From JBGLNJ01 sp041300525 (GTDB lineage: Bacteria; Chloroflexota; Anaerolineae; Fen-1058): a DNA stretch of 64,000 nucleotides. The notes under the pieces are model-generated. The model was not told the DNA's origin. It made no database searches and worked only from the letters and a program-made list of their open reading frames with translations. Below, piece by piece: positions 39,719-48,592 of the stretch; the first letter of the stretch is position 1; the number at the start of each line of letters is the position of its first letter. Location: positions 5,022,001 through 5,086,000 of the forward strand of contig JBGLNJ010000001.1 of the NCBI GenBank assembly GCA_041300525.1. The letters are read 5' to 3'. The position numbers were made by a program, and so were the translations under genes.

Positions 39719-42089
39719 CATACGTGTTAGTCGCCTTCACATGGTAATAGTATATCCCCGACGTCTTGCTGCTTGCCGACCAGGATAATCCGGTTCCGGG
39801 GCCGTACACCGTCGTCGGGCTGGAAAAGGCCGCGTTGTCGTCTTCCTGCAGTGTGTAGGTGTCGGCGAGATCCGCCGCGTTCCAACTCACCGTATAGTTG
39901 CCTCCGCCCGAACTGCCAATAGCATTCAGCACGGGAGCATTGGGGATGGGAGGCCAGTCCCTCATTACGACGGGCAAATGGACCTTGTATCCTCCTATGG
40001 TTACACGACTAGTGTTGTTACCGGGTGCGTTATCCTGCGCCGCCGAGATGCTGGCTTGGTTGGCGAACACAATCGGGTCCGCCAAACCTGGATCAATTTG
40101 GCCGTAGAGGGTGATCACGCCGCTTTGCCCGGCTGCCAGAGTCCCAATATTCCACACGTAGGAATAGACGCTCGTCGGCGTGATCGAAAGTGTGCTTGCA
40201 TAGGTCGGCGATAGCACCTGAGACGGAATCACGTCGGTCACGACAACGCCTGTCGCAGCAAGGCCGCCAACATTCGAAATCGAGAGCGTAAAGGTGATAC
40301 GGTCACCCGGCTTCAAGTCAGAGCCGATGACGTCTTTGTGGATACTGACATCCGAGCCAATCACCCCAAAAGGCCGCGCGGCTGTGGTGATAGACCCATA
40401 GGTGAGATGGGTGCCCGTCACCGTGATGCTGAACGTGCCGCCTGTGGTAACGTCAGAGGCCGGGATCGTGGCGGTGAGCTGGGCGCTGTTCACAAAACCA
40501 GTGGTGCGGTTCGAACCATTCCACTTGACGACCGAATCGCTGGCCAAGTTCGCGCCGTTGACGATGAGCGTGAACGCCTCACTGCCGACCGTGACCGAGG
40601 TCGGGCTGAGGCTGGTGATCCGGGACACCGCGCCGACCGCCGCCGCAGCGTCCACAATGCCGGAGCCACAAATAGAGGTATTGCACGTACCCCCTGGAAA
40701 AGCCCGCGCGGTGTTCTGAAGGATTTGTCGCACTTGCGAGGGCGACAGCGTTGGAGCCATAGACAAGACCAACGACGCGACGCCGGCGACGTGCGGCGCC
40801 GCCATGCTAGTGCCCTGGTAATAAACATAGGTATCGCCAGCCGGCGCCGTCGTTCCGTTGTTGAGTGTCGAGAGCACGCCGTTGGTCCCAACAGAGTTTG
40901 TTTCGCCGCCCGGCGCGCTGATTTCCACCACCGAGCCATAGTTGCTGTAGTAAGCGCGATTGCCACTGCGGTTTGTGGCTGCCACGGTGATTACGCCATT
41001 GCAACTGGCGGGATTGTAACCACTGGCATTAGCGTTGTCATTGCCGGCGGCGACGACCACGGTGGTCCCATGGTTGGTGATCTCGGTGATGGCGTTCTGT
41101 TGAGCCGCGCCGCACGGGCCCTCTCCACCCAGGCTCAAGTTCAGCACCTTGGCCGGGTTGAGATTCTCCGGCACATCCGAGACAGTCAATCCAGCCGCCC
41201 ACCGCATTCCATCAAGGATGTCCGAGTTATAACCGCCACACTTGCCCAAGACGCGCACCGGCACGATTTTGGACACCCAGTTGATGCCGGCGACGCCGTC
41301 GCCGTTATCGGTCGCCGCCCCGATCGTGCCCGCTACGTGAGTGCCGTGCCAACTGCTGTCCGACACATCGCAGTCTTGGAAGAAACCAGAATCGCTTTCG
41401 GCGGACGTAATCCAGTCGCCTGGATCGCTAGGATCGTTATCGCGTCCATTCAAGTCGTTGGCGATGCGCGCATCGCTGATGAAATCATAGCCCGGCAATG
41501 TACGCCCGCTCAAGTCGGCGTGGCTCGTAATGCCCGTGTCAATGACGGCCACCACGACGTTGGTTGACCCGGTCGTAATATCCCACGCGCCAGGCGCATT
41601 GATGCCCCATGTATCATAATAGTGCCATTGGTTGGTATATTGAGGGTCATTGGGTGTTAGAGTATGCCGCAAGATGCGATCCGGCTCGGCGTATTCGACA
41701 TCACTCAGCGCCATCAGTTTTTCCGCGATGAGACTCACTTGGGAAACAGCAAGTTTGCCGGGCAGTCGTAGCACGTGCGCCTCGCCCGACATCTCACGGA
41801 AATACTCCAACTGAATCCCGGCGACCGCGCTCAACGTGCTGATCCGATCGGGATGCGTGGGCGCTTTGACGCCGCTGATGTCCGCCGTGGATTTGTATTT
41901 GATAATGATGTGGTCGGTCAGGGCTTTAGAGGCAGCTTGATACGCCTGCCGAGAGTTGGCGGAGGCAGCGCCAAGACCGACATCGGGTCTGGCGCTTGCC
42001 GAGGGATGGGCCGACATTGGCACAACAATCACCAACAGCAAGGCCACGACAATAGAGATGCGCCGAATAGACTTCAAGATACTGTTCAC
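39719..42089 (-). CDS. Subtilisin-like serine peptidase (S8) with IPT, DUF11-like and fibronectin-type domains
   Basis: About 790 residues from GTG at 42089, with GGAGG 7 nt upstream. Signal peptide (ISIVVALLLVIVVPMSAHPS), inhibitor I9-like propeptide, then the catalytic triad: VVVAVIDTGITSHADL (Asp), WHGTHVAGTIGAATDNGD (His), VYYQGTSMAAPHVAGVASLV (Ser), with oxyanion Asn in VVVAAGNDN. Behind it are an IPT/TIG-like domain, a DUF11-like domain (DVSIHKDVIGSDLKPGDRIT), the motif GGYKVHLPVVMRDW and the start of a fibronectin III domain, cut at 39718. A secreted protease for extracellular protein. The larger frame extending to 42701 crosses joins. Confidence 0.9.
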
Positions 42090-42190
42090 TGTGATTCCTC
42101 CATATACCCAACTGTAGATTTGCCCCCCATTTTCCCCTGATCTCTGAAATTTGTAAAGCCATCGCGCCGACAGTGTGCACGCAAAGGTTG

Positions 42191-42333
42191 TCAGGCGGCT
42201 AGCGGGAGTGCGGCGCGTTGAGCACACACGGCATCCCACTCGCCGCTGAGCCAAGCCGCCCTGGCTTTCGCAGTCTGGACCGCGCCGTCCACCTCCCATT
42301 GCGCGCCGGGTTTTTTGAGTCGTTGGGTCACAA
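42191..42333 (-). pseudogene. Transposase C-terminal fragment (ISKra4-like)
   Basis: 47 codons: VTQRLKKPGAQWEVDGAVQT, AKARAAWLSGEWDAVCAQR. The R-L-K-x-x-G-x-x-W pattern followed by a helix with L-S-G-x-W-D is typical of the last helix of ISKra4/related transposases, where it reads G-M-x-W and G-R-W-D-x-F-W. The rest is absent at the join near 42333. Confidence 0.5.
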
Positions 42334-42701
42334 TCCCAATGGAAAAGGGTGACGTAGGGAACGATGTCGGCGGCCAGCAGCTCGTCAATCAGCCGGTCGT
42401 AAAAGTCCAGCCCTTTCGCATTGACGGCGCCGACGCCGGCCGGGACGACCCGCGGCCACGAGATCGAGAACCGATAAGCGCGCAGGCCGATGAGTTTCAT
42501 CAGGGCCACGTCTTGCCGGTAACGCCGATAATGATCGCAGGCCACGTCGCCCGTGTCACGGTTGGCGATCTTGCCCGGCGTGTGGCTGAACGTGTCCCAG
42601 ATGGACAAGCCCTTACCGTCCTCGTTCCAGGCTCCTTCCACCTGGTACGCGGCAGAAGCTGCGCCCCAGACAAACCCTTGTGGAAATTGAGTGTGTGTCA
42701 A
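42334..42701 (-). CDS. GH1 beta-glucosidase, N-terminal fragment
   Basis: About 122 residues from ATG at 42701. FPQGFVWGAASAAYQVEGAW (GH1 N-terminal signature), GKGLSIWDTFSHTPGKI, GLRAYRFSISWPRVVPAG and YVTLFHWD are canonical. Family members hydrolyse beta-glucosides or beta-galactosides in the cytoplasm with two catalytic Glu, both of which lie in the missing part. The gene is cut exactly where FHWDLP should continue (near 42333). Confidence 0.88.
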
Positions 42702-42778
42702 AAAGCCCCTTTTTCAAGCGACCGCCCGCCAGGTCCACTTGTTGGAAAAGATGAACAGGGTAAGAACCTTGCGACAGT

Positions 42779-43021
42779 CTAGTCCGAGTTCGCTGCGTAA
42801 TGCGCGAACACCTTCGCCACGTCGCAGCGCAACGCCAGCGCCGGCTGGCCGCTTCGCCTTTCGCATTCGGCTGCGACGGCGGACGCATCCTCCATCGCCA
42901 AGTCAAGCACCGCGACCCGGGCATCCTCCTCGGCGAAGCGCAGGCAGACGCCCTTGCCGATGCTCTTGGCCCCGCCAGTGATGGCGGCGATGCGATTTTC
43001 AAAACACTTGACGATGTACAC
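42779..43021 (-). pseudogene. Short-chain dehydrogenase/reductase, truncated
   Basis: 80 codons from ATG at 43021. The NAD-binding motif AAITGGAKSIGKGVCLRFAE (TGxxxGIG-like) and AVLDLAMEDASAVAAE are present, ending ALRCDVAKVFAHYAANSD and a stop. A functional SDR needs the N-A-G, Ser-Tyr-Lys catalytic part, about 170 residues more. The truncation at 42790 is inside a segment, so it may be a natural deletion next to the GH1 gene. The spacer 42702-42778 holds no clear feature. Confidence 0.7.
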
Positions 43022-43154
43022 GCGAGTTTCTCCTAAATCATTGACGATGCGGAGCTGTCCATCTCTCGCTTGTCGCGCCGAGTTCCAGGATGGCCTGATG
43101 TCATCCGAGCTCTCGATAGCCCAGCACTACTGTCTGCTTCTCCGTCACTTGCGG

Positions 43155-44438
43155 TCAGTACACCAGTTTGCGAAAATCCAACACATGGTGAAAGGTGATG
43201 AGGTTGCCATCATGCGGGCTGTGCGCCTTCTCGTCACCGGAGCGGCTCAGGATAGCCAGGTCCCCGCCGTCAATCACCATGCTGGCATAGTGGCGGGAAG
43301 CCTTTTCGACCGGGCCGACTGCGACCAGTCCGGCGAAACACCAGTCAAGCATGTTTTTCGAAAAATGCAATTGCAGGCGGCGGCGCTCGTTGTTGGGGAG
43401 AGAAAAACGGTCGGCGGGCATACGGTCAGGCCGGATCATGCTGTCGGTGGCCTGGGTGGATAACAGCCAGAACAGCCGGGTGGGTTGATCATAAAGAACG
43501 TGGAATTTCATCTGGCCCCCGGGGCAGGGGACATAGAGGATATTTTTCCCAGAGGGCGCATGCTCTAACTGCGTAAGCATGAGGCCGGTTCCGGGGTGCT
43601 CGCCCTGTTCCACCACCTTGGCGATGCAGGCGTAACCGGTGGCGCCGGTGTGGGCGCGCATCCAGAGATGAAACGTCTTGCCCGATGGGTCATACCAGAG
43701 ATGATCCGGATCAGAAAATTGGACCACATTTGTCTCCAGCCAGCCAATGGGAGCACAGTTGCGCCCTGGGGCAGGCTCTGACCCGCGAGGGTAGGAGGCG
43801 TTGAAGAAAGGCACGCCGAAAAAATCGTTCGCTGGATCGGCCTCGGCGCCGGGAAAGGCCATGCGAAAGCTCAATTCAGAGGCAAACGCCCAATTTTCAA
43901 GGTGAGTCAGGTCAGCTTCCTCTCGGCCGCGCATCAGCACCGGAGCAAGTTCGCCGACCGGCCAGGTGTGGATGTCAAAGGTTACACGCCTTTCCATCAC
44001 AAGGTAGACGCAGCCGTGCGCATAATGGACATTGCACGGCGCTTGATGCCAGAATTGCCCTGCGGTCAGCCTGGCCGGGGCAGACCAGGTATTGCCGGCA
44101 TCGGTGGAACGAATGATCATCAAATCGTTAGCATGGCCCAGAACATACACGACGCCGCCCGCGGCAAAGGGACGCGCGTGCATGAAGGGGAAACAACCGC
44201 GCTGCGTCCAGGTTATACCGCCATCGTCAGAGGTATAGATCCGCCCCTGGCAGGTCCAGTCCCTCTCGCCGCGCAGCCATTTGGCCCCTTCGAGGTCTGC
44301 CGCGCCAGGCCCGCCCACATCCAGTGTGGCAACCAGGCGACCGGACGGGAGGCGCGCGATGCCGGGGCTGTAAGCGTAGATGAGCCGTGGCGTTGGTGAT
44401 TCGTACACCTTGACGCCGTTTTGGGCGAGCAAATTCAT
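43155..44438 (-). CDS. Sialidase-like BNR-repeat glycosidase
   Basis: About 427 residues. ATG at 44438 or 44441 follows AAGGGG. Asp-box (BNR) motifs are present as IYTSDDGGITWTQRG and IRSTDAGNTWSAPA, and the arginine-rich start PRLIYAYSPGIARLPSGRLV matches the first propeller blade of sialidase-like exo-glycosidases and uncharacterised homologues. No signal peptide, so it is probably cytoplasmic or acts on imported oligosaccharide. The sugar ABC permease gene ends 88 bp upstream, which suggests a carbohydrate-use cluster. The exact substrate is unknown. Confidence 0.75.
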   Translation of the reverse strand: MNLLAQNGVKVYESPTPRLIYAYSPGIARLPSGRLVATLDVGGPGAADLEGAKWLRGERDWTCQGRIYTSDDGGITWTQRGCFPFMHARPFAAGGVVYVLGHANDLMIIRSTDAGNTWSAPARLTAGQFWHQAPCNVHYAHGCVYLVMERRVTFDIHTWPVGELAPVLMRGREEADLTHLENWAFASELSFRMAFPGAEADPANDFFGVPFFNASYPRGSEPAPGRNCAPIGWLETNVVQFSDPDHLWYDPSGKTFHLWMRAHTGATGYACIAKVVEQGEHPGTGLMLTQLEHAPSGKNILYVPCPGGQMKFHVLYDQPTRLFWLLSTQATDSMIRPDRMPADRFSLPNNERRRLQLHFSKNMLDWCFAGLVAVGPVEKASRHYASMVIDGGDLAILSRSGDEKAHSPHDGNLITFHHVLDFRKLVY

Positions 44439-44525
44439 CATTCCCCTTTCGCAACGCCCCAATCGCTTTTGGCCGCAGAACACTGTCCGCGGGGCCAAGT
44501 TGCGCAAGCAGCACGCAGTAGCCCG

Positions 44526-44937
44526 CTAGCCCTTGATCGCGCCTTCCACCATCGCCTGGAAAAAACTGTTGCGGGCAAACAGAAACACCACGACCATCGG
44601 CAGCGCGATGATGATGCAGGCCGCCGCGACGACTTGGGCGTTGATGATGTTCTGGCTTAAAAAGTCGTACATGCCGAACATGGCCGGCCTGAGCTCGTTT
44701 TTGGTAATCAGCAAATAGCCGGCAAGAAACTCGTTCCAGACGCCGACGAAAACGAGCAAGAAGATCGAGGTCAGGCCAGGCGTGATGACCGGCACAACGA
44801 TGTACGCCAAACCCTGGAACGAGCTGCAACCGTCAATCAACGCCGCCTCTTCCAACTCGCGAGGGATCGCGTCAAAAAAGCCCTTGGCGATCCAGATGCT
44901 CATCGGCAAAAAGAAACCGATATAGACGATGACGAAC
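44526..44937 (-). CDS. Carbohydrate ABC transporter permease (MalG type), C-terminal fragment
   Basis: About 137 residues: FVIVYIGFFLPMSIWIAKGF, the EAA loop ELEEAALIDGCSSFQGLAYI followed by VVPVITPGLTSIFLLVFV, and the last helices (FLAGYLLITKNELRP, ACIIIALPMVVVFLFARNSF). The EAA motif contacts the ATPase in sugar importers. The N-terminal helices are missing beyond 44937, where a DegT fragment starts on the other strand. The spacer 44439-44525 between it and the sialidase gene has no visible site. Confidence 0.85.
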
Positions 44938-45420
44938 CATGGCTCCAATAAACGCGATGTACACAGCTTTGGTTTCAACAGCCGTCTGGACGACCTGCAC
45001 GCCGGTATTCTGAGCGCCAAGCTCAAGCACATCAAAGAGTGGAGCGACCGCCGGATCGAGATCGCGGACAAGTACGCCGAAGGCTTGACGGGCTGTGACT
45101 TTCTCGACTTGCCGTATGCCCGCCCGGGGTATCGCCACGTGTTCCACTTGTACGAGATCGAAACGAAGGCTCCAGCCGATCGCGACAAAATGCTGGATTA
45201 CCTGGTCAAGAATGGCATTGACGCCAAGACCCACTATTCCATTGTGATTCACAAGCAGGAAGGCTTCCCGTGGGGCAAGGCTGCGCGCGAGGTTAGTCCG
45301 CTGACCCATGCAGAAAAGAACGCCGCCTCTTGCATCTCGCTGCCCATGTTCCCGGAACTGACGGAAGAGGAAATTCAATACACCATCCAGGTCGTCCGCG
45401 ACTGGCCAAAGAACAAGTAA
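44938..45420 (+). CDS. DegT/DnrJ/EryC1 aminotransferase, C-terminal fragment
   Basis: About 158 residues: VHSFGFNSRLDDLHAGILSA (the N-x-R-x-x-x-x-x-A-A/G PLP-domain end), KLKHIKEWSDRRIEIADKYA, and a C-terminal P-M-F-P-E-L-T-E-E-E-I-Q-Y motif. It transfers an amino group to a keto-sugar nucleotide in the making of amino sugars. The PLP lysine lies in the missing N-terminal part. A Gfo/Idh/MocA gene follows after 43 bp, a common partnership in amino-sugar pathways. Confidence 0.85.
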   Translation, partial: HGSNKRDVHSFGFNSRLDDLHAGILSAKLKHIKEWSDRRIEIADKYAEGLTGCDFLDLPYARPGYRHVFHLYEIETKAPADRDKMLDYLVKNGIDAKTHYSIVIHKQEGFPWGKAAREVSPLTHAEKNAASCISLPMFPELTEEEIQYTIQVVRDWPKNK

Positions 45421-45463
45421 TGGCTCAGATACACCTTTGAAGTTTCCAAGTAAAGAGGAAACT

Positions 45464-46507
45464 ATGAGCACTAGACAAAAAACCTATACCGTTGCCGTAG
45501 CCGGGCTGGGAAAGCGCGGCGTTCACCACGCCGATGCGATTTCCAAAAATCCGCGCTTTGAGCTTGTGGGATTGTGCGACATTGACCAGGGCCGCCTGGA
45601 TGCCGCCAAGCAGAAATTCGCAGTGGCGTATGGCAACACCGACGCCGCCCGAATGTTGGTGGAGACAAAGCCCGACGTCTTTGTCTTTTGCACGCTGCCG
45701 CAAATCCGGCTGCCGCTCATCAAGGCCGGCGTAGAAGCCGGCGTCAAGCTCATCGCTTACGAAAAGCCCATCGCCATGACGATGAACGAAGCGTTGGAAA
45801 TGTACAAGCTCCTGCGCGAGGCAGGCGTCAAGACCGTCGTCAGCCACCAGCACCGCTATGGTGAGCACTATCAGAAAGTGAAAGACATCATCGCCAGCGG
45901 AGCCATTGGACGTGTCCATACCGTCTATGGACATTCTATTGGCTGGATGATGCACATGATGACGCACATGATCGAGTATGCGGGCTGGTACAACGACGAT
46001 GCGCCGGCCGAGTGGGTGGTGGGCCAAGCTGCCGGCAAGGAAAAGTTTGCGGACGTACATTCGTCGCCCGATTACATCGCAGCGTTGGTGCAGTATTCCA
46101 ACGGAGTGCGCGGCATCTTTGAGTGCGGCGCGGGCGCGCCCGATGTGCCGGAAGTAGATTCCATGTGGCACAAGTGCCGCGTCGGCGCGCAGGGCGCCGA
46201 GGGCTTTGCCGAAGTGCTTACGGGCAAAGAGGGCAAAGGCGGCGGCTGGCGCGCGGTGACCCAGAACGGTGTGATGTCGGGGCCTGGTTACATGGACTAT
46301 GGACACGATATGCCGCCCTACATCCAGGACATTGCCGACTGGCTGGACGATCCGGAGCAGGTTCACCCATGCAATGGCGAGACCGCTTTCAAAGGTTTTG
46401 AGATCATGATGGCGGCCTGCCGCTCGGCGGCGCAACGTGGCAAGGTCACGTTGCCGCTCGGCCCGGGCGAGCCGGAGCTGGAGGCGCTTCAGAAAGTGCT
46501 GCCGTAG
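45464..46507 (+). CDS. Gfo/Idh/MocA family oxidoreductase
   Basis: 347 residues from ATG at 45464, with AGAGGAAA upstream; a TTG at 45437 is less likely. YTVAVAGLGKRGVHHADAI is the NAD(P)-binding motif, KLIAYEKPIAMTMNEALEM the E-K-P catalytic motif, and SHQHRYGEHYQKVKDIIAS the substrate-domain start. It oxidises or reduces a sugar or sugar nucleotide. It is probably co-transcribed with the DegT gene and closed by the terminator at 46535. Confidence 0.92.
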   Translation: MSTRQKTYTVAVAGLGKRGVHHADAISKNPRFELVGLCDIDQGRLDAAKQKFAVAYGNTDAARMLVETKPDVFVFCTLPQIRLPLIKAGVEAGVKLIAYEKPIAMTMNEALEMYKLLREAGVKTVVSHQHRYGEHYQKVKDIIASGAIGRVHTVYGHSIGWMMHMMTHMIEYAGWYNDDAPAEWVVGQAAGKEKFADVHSSPDYIAALVQYSNGVRGIFECGAGAPDVPEVDSMWHKCRVGAQGAEGFAEVLTGKEGKGGGWRAVTQNGVMSGPGYMDYGHDMPPYIQDIADWLDDPEQVHPCNGETAFKGFEIMMAACRSAAQRGKVTLPLGPGEPELEALQKVLP

Positions 46508-46534
46508 CGGGGCGGAACTTAGGCTGGCAGACGA

Positions 46535-46576
46535 AACGCCGAGGGTCGAGGCGCAAGCGACTCTCGGCGTTTTCTT
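46535..46576. terminator. Bidirectional terminator between convergent genes
   Basis: AACGCCGAG-G-GTCG and CGAC-T-CTCGGCGTT form a 13-bp stem with one mismatch pair, followed by TTCTTT; the minus side is also T-rich further out. It lies between the oxidoreductase gene (plus) and the HAD gene (minus). Confidence 0.7.
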
Positions 46577-46608
46577 TGTGCCTGAACTTGACATGCCTCC
46601 AAGGTGGA

Positions 46609-47283
46609 TCAATTATGCTGTTGTTCGACCAAGAATGGCGCGATTTCGTCTGGCGTGTCAAAGACGTAATCGGCTCCCGCCATTGTCAGTTCTTCCCTCG
46701 TCCCGTAGCCGTAGGTGACGCCGCCCGCCCACATTCCATTGTGCTTGGCGCCCACGATATCGTGCCTCCGGTCACCTATCATCAGTGCGCGGTCGGCGGA
46801 AATCGCCTCTCGAGTCAGAATAAAGCCCAGCAATTCGCGCTTGTCGGTACGCTGCCCGTCCAGTTCGCTGCCATAGATGCTGTCCAGGTATTCTGCCAGG
46901 CCAAAATGCACCACGATCTTTTGAGCATAGACGCGCGGTTTGGACGTCGCCACCAACAGAGTGTATTTCATTTGCTCGAGCCTGGCAAGCATCTCGGTCA
47001 CGCCGGGATAGACCTGATTCTCAAACATCCCAACAGCCTCGAACCGCTCACGGTAAAAGGCGACCGCCTGCTCCAGCAGGGCCGGCTCCGACGATGAAAG
47101 CAGCGTGGCAAAGTTTTCGCGCAAGGGCGGCCCAATGCACCACAGCAATTCCTCTTCGGAAGGAACCGGGCGTTTCAACTTGCGCAGTGCATGTTGAATA
47201 GATTGAATGATACCCGGTTTGGGGTCTGTGAGCGTCCCGTCCAAATCAAACAGTAGATGAGATATGTGGGGCATTGGCTTCAT
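46609..47283 (-). CDS. HAD-family phosphatase, phosphoglycolate phosphatase-like
   Basis: 224 residues. Motif I LFDLDGTLTDPKPG (D-x-D-G-T), motif II VATSK, motif III K near DKRELLGF and motif IV MIGDRRHDIVGAKHNG are in order, with a helical cap (ALRKLKRPVPSEEELLWCIG). Subfamily IA enzymes of this size hydrolyse phosphoglycolate or nucleotide/sugar phosphates. The start at 47283 has AAGG 6 nt upstream; MPHISHLLF at 47274 is possible too. The plus-strand spacer after it carries no promoter that I can see. Confidence 0.9.
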   Translation of the reverse strand: MKPMPHISHLLFDLDGTLTDPKPGIIQSIQHALRKLKRPVPSEEELLWCIGPPLRENFATLLSSSEPALLEQAVAFYRERFEAVGMFENQVYPGVTEMLARLEQMKYTLLVATSKPRVYAQKIVVHFGLAEYLDSIYGSELDGQRTDKRELLGFILTREAISADRALMIGDRRHDIVGAKHNGMWAGGVTYGYGTREELTMAGADYVFDTPDEIAPFLVEQQHN

Positions 47284-47397
47284 GCGTAGCCTTTATAGGC
47301 GAATGAGGGAGTCGGAAGAAAACAATCATCCCAACTGCTTCCGCCCGCTTCGCGCCGCGACTCGGCGGATGGGCGGCGTTGGGGCCGGCTGTGCAGT

Positions 47398-47424
47398 GTA
47401 GGACAAGATGCCATCTTGTCCTAC
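47398..47424. repeat. GTAGGACAAG palindrome (family B)
   Basis: GTAGGACAAGAT, loop GCC, ATCTTGTCCTAC: a perfect 12-bp stem. A second, weaker related hairpin (CAAGT/ACTTG) follows. Same family as 27130-27150. The rest of the 47284-47454 spacer is non-coding. Confidence 0.65.
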
Positions 47425-47454
47425 AAAGACAAGTTGCCCACTTGCCCTACAAGG

Positions 47455-47540
47455 TCACGCCGCCGTCACCGTCAACCCCTTCTCCCCCACCCCCACCTTC
47501 ACCACCGTCCCCGGCTTGACGTCCGCCGCGAGCAGCGCAG
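47455..47540 (-). CDS. Unknown protein, last 28 codons
   Basis: Reads LLAADVKPGTVVKVGVGEKG then LTVTAA and stop at 47455. The G-T-V-V-K-V-x-V pattern resembles the very end of Clp/HSP100-type or other beta-ending proteins, but this is too short to classify. Cut at 47540. Confidence 0.3.
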
Positions 47541-47939
47541 GCCGGGCGCATTGGGCCGCTCTTGGTCCGCTCGATCCAGGAATCGGGCAACGACATTTTG
47601 CGGCGGGCCTGGCACGATCCGTCCAGGATCACACCCGAGATTTGGGATGGATATCGCCGGCCGCTCAAGGCCGACAACTGGGATCGCGGACTGTGGGAGT
47701 TTACTCGTGCGTCGCGTCCGCTGGGACTGGACAAACGCTTGTCCGAGCTAAAATTGCCGGTGTTGGTGATTACGGGCGAGGATGACCGTATCGTGCCGAC
47801 GCAGAGTAGTATTCGATTGGCAGGCGAGTTGCCCAATGCCAGGCTTGTGGTGATTCCGAATTGCGGTCATGTGCCGCACGAAGAATGTCCCCAGGCATTT
47901 ATGCAGGCTGTCGCCGAGTTCCTGAACTCGATCTGGTAG
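47541..47939 (+). CDS. Alpha/beta hydrolase, C-terminal fragment
   Basis: About 132 residues. The cap region (DGYRRPLKADNWDRGLWEFT) is followed by LPVLVITGEDDRIVPTQSSI (acid residue of the triad in G-E-D-D-R-I-V-P) and VIPNCGHVPHEECPQAFMQA (catalytic His in N-C-G-H-V-P-H-E). The nucleophile serine is in the missing part. Typical of esterase/epoxide-hydrolase-like enzymes with unknown substrate. A short GGCGATC/GATCGCC palindrome and the selenoprotein gene follow. Confidence 0.85.
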   Translation, partial: AGRIGPLLVRSIQESGNDILRRAWHDPSRITPEIWDGYRRPLKADNWDRGLWEFTRASRPLGLDKRLSELKLPVLVITGEDDRIVPTQSSIRLAGELPNARLVVIPNCGHVPHEECPQAFMQAVAEFLNSIW

Positions 47940-47940
47940 G

Positions 47941-47960
47941 GGCGATCCGCTGTGATCGCC
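47941..47960. repeat. Small palindrome in the intergenic spacer
   Basis: GGCGATC, loop CGCTGT, GATCGCC. It lies 22 bp before the selenoprotein start codon. Confidence 0.4.
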
Positions 47961-47981
47961 ACTTCAGACCAAGGAGGCTCA

Positions 47982-48485
47982 ATGTCACAACGTCTTGATA
48001 AAACCATCGCGCCTGATTTCGCTTTGGCCGATACGCACGGCAACATGCTCTGCCTGTCCGACTATCGAGACAAAAAACACGTCGTGCTGGTCTTTACGCG
48101 CGGGTTCACGTGACCGTACTGCCGCCGGCATCTGGCGCAGTTGCGCCAGGATTACGATCAATTCGTTGCGCGCGGCGCCGAGGTGATCGTCATCAGCCCC
48201 GACGGCCCGCGCGCGTTCATCCGCACCTGGCAAACCGAGGGCTTTCCATTCCCCGGCTTGGCCGATCCGCAGCACACGGTGGCTAACTCGTACAACCAAG
48301 AGGTCAACCTGCTCAAGCTGGGACGGATGCCGGCTGTCCTCGTCGTGGACAAGCAAGGCAAGATTCATTTCGAGCACTATGGCGAGTCCATGAGCGACAT
48401 TCCGCTCAATCAGGAAATCCTGGGCATCTTGGACGAATTGAACTTTGACCGTGCGAATGAATCTCTGGTCTCGGCCACGGCATGA
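47982..48485 (+). CDS. Peroxiredoxin-like selenoprotein with in-frame UGA (UxxC)
   Basis: ATG at 47982 has AAGGAGG 5 nt upstream. The frame stays open from SQRLDKTIAPDFALADTHGN to residue 167 except for one TGA at 48111-48113 (codon 44), read FTRGFT-U-PYCRRHLAQLRQ. In the AhpC/TSA-like thioredoxin-fold family this position is the N-terminal Cys of the C-x-x-C motif, so UGA most likely encodes selenocysteine, giving U-x-x-C. Conserved family stretches continue after it (VIVISPDGPRAFIRTWQTEG, FPFPGLADPQHTVANSYNQE, KLGRMPAVLVVDKQGKIHFE). A strong stem-loop begins 18 nt after the UGA. Proposed role: reduction of peroxides or protein disulfides. A TGC-to-TGA sequencing error would be the alternative; the selenocysteine machinery is not in the window. 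Confidence 0.7.
48114..48149 (+). promoter_or_regulatory. Candidate bacterial SECIS element
   Basis: CTGGCGCA (48132-48139) and TGCGCCAG (48142-48149) form a perfect 8-bp stem around GT, beginning 18 nt after the UGA. The distance to the apical loop is about 24-26 nt, inside the usual bacterial range, and a G lies in the loop. It is inside the coding frame, as bacterial SECIS elements must be. Confidence 0.6.
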
Positions 48486-48523
48486 TAATCTGTCCAGCAC
48501 CGCCTAAAATTGGGGGGTATAAA

Positions 48524-48592
48524 TTGCAGCAGATGGGATTCCAGTTCCGCTTTCCCGACGTGAAATCCGCGCTGCGTGATTTGCTCAAATGA
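48524..48592 (+). pseudogene. C-terminal remnant of a TIGR01777-type epimerase
   Basis: 22 codons LQQMGFQFRFPDVKSALRDL to a stop that overlaps the next ATG (ATGA). G-F-x-F-x-F-P-x-x-x-x-A-L-x-D-L is the conserved ending of TIGR01777 SDR-like epimerases, which normally precede SRPBCC genes like the one here. The rest is absent although no segment join is expected, so it looks like a natural deletion. Confidence 0.5.

Noticed and set aside
39669..42701. GH1-subtilase fusion
   Set aside because: The GH1 part breaks at FHWD, a transposase piece intervenes in another frame, and the subtilase has its own GTG start and ribosome binding site at 42089.
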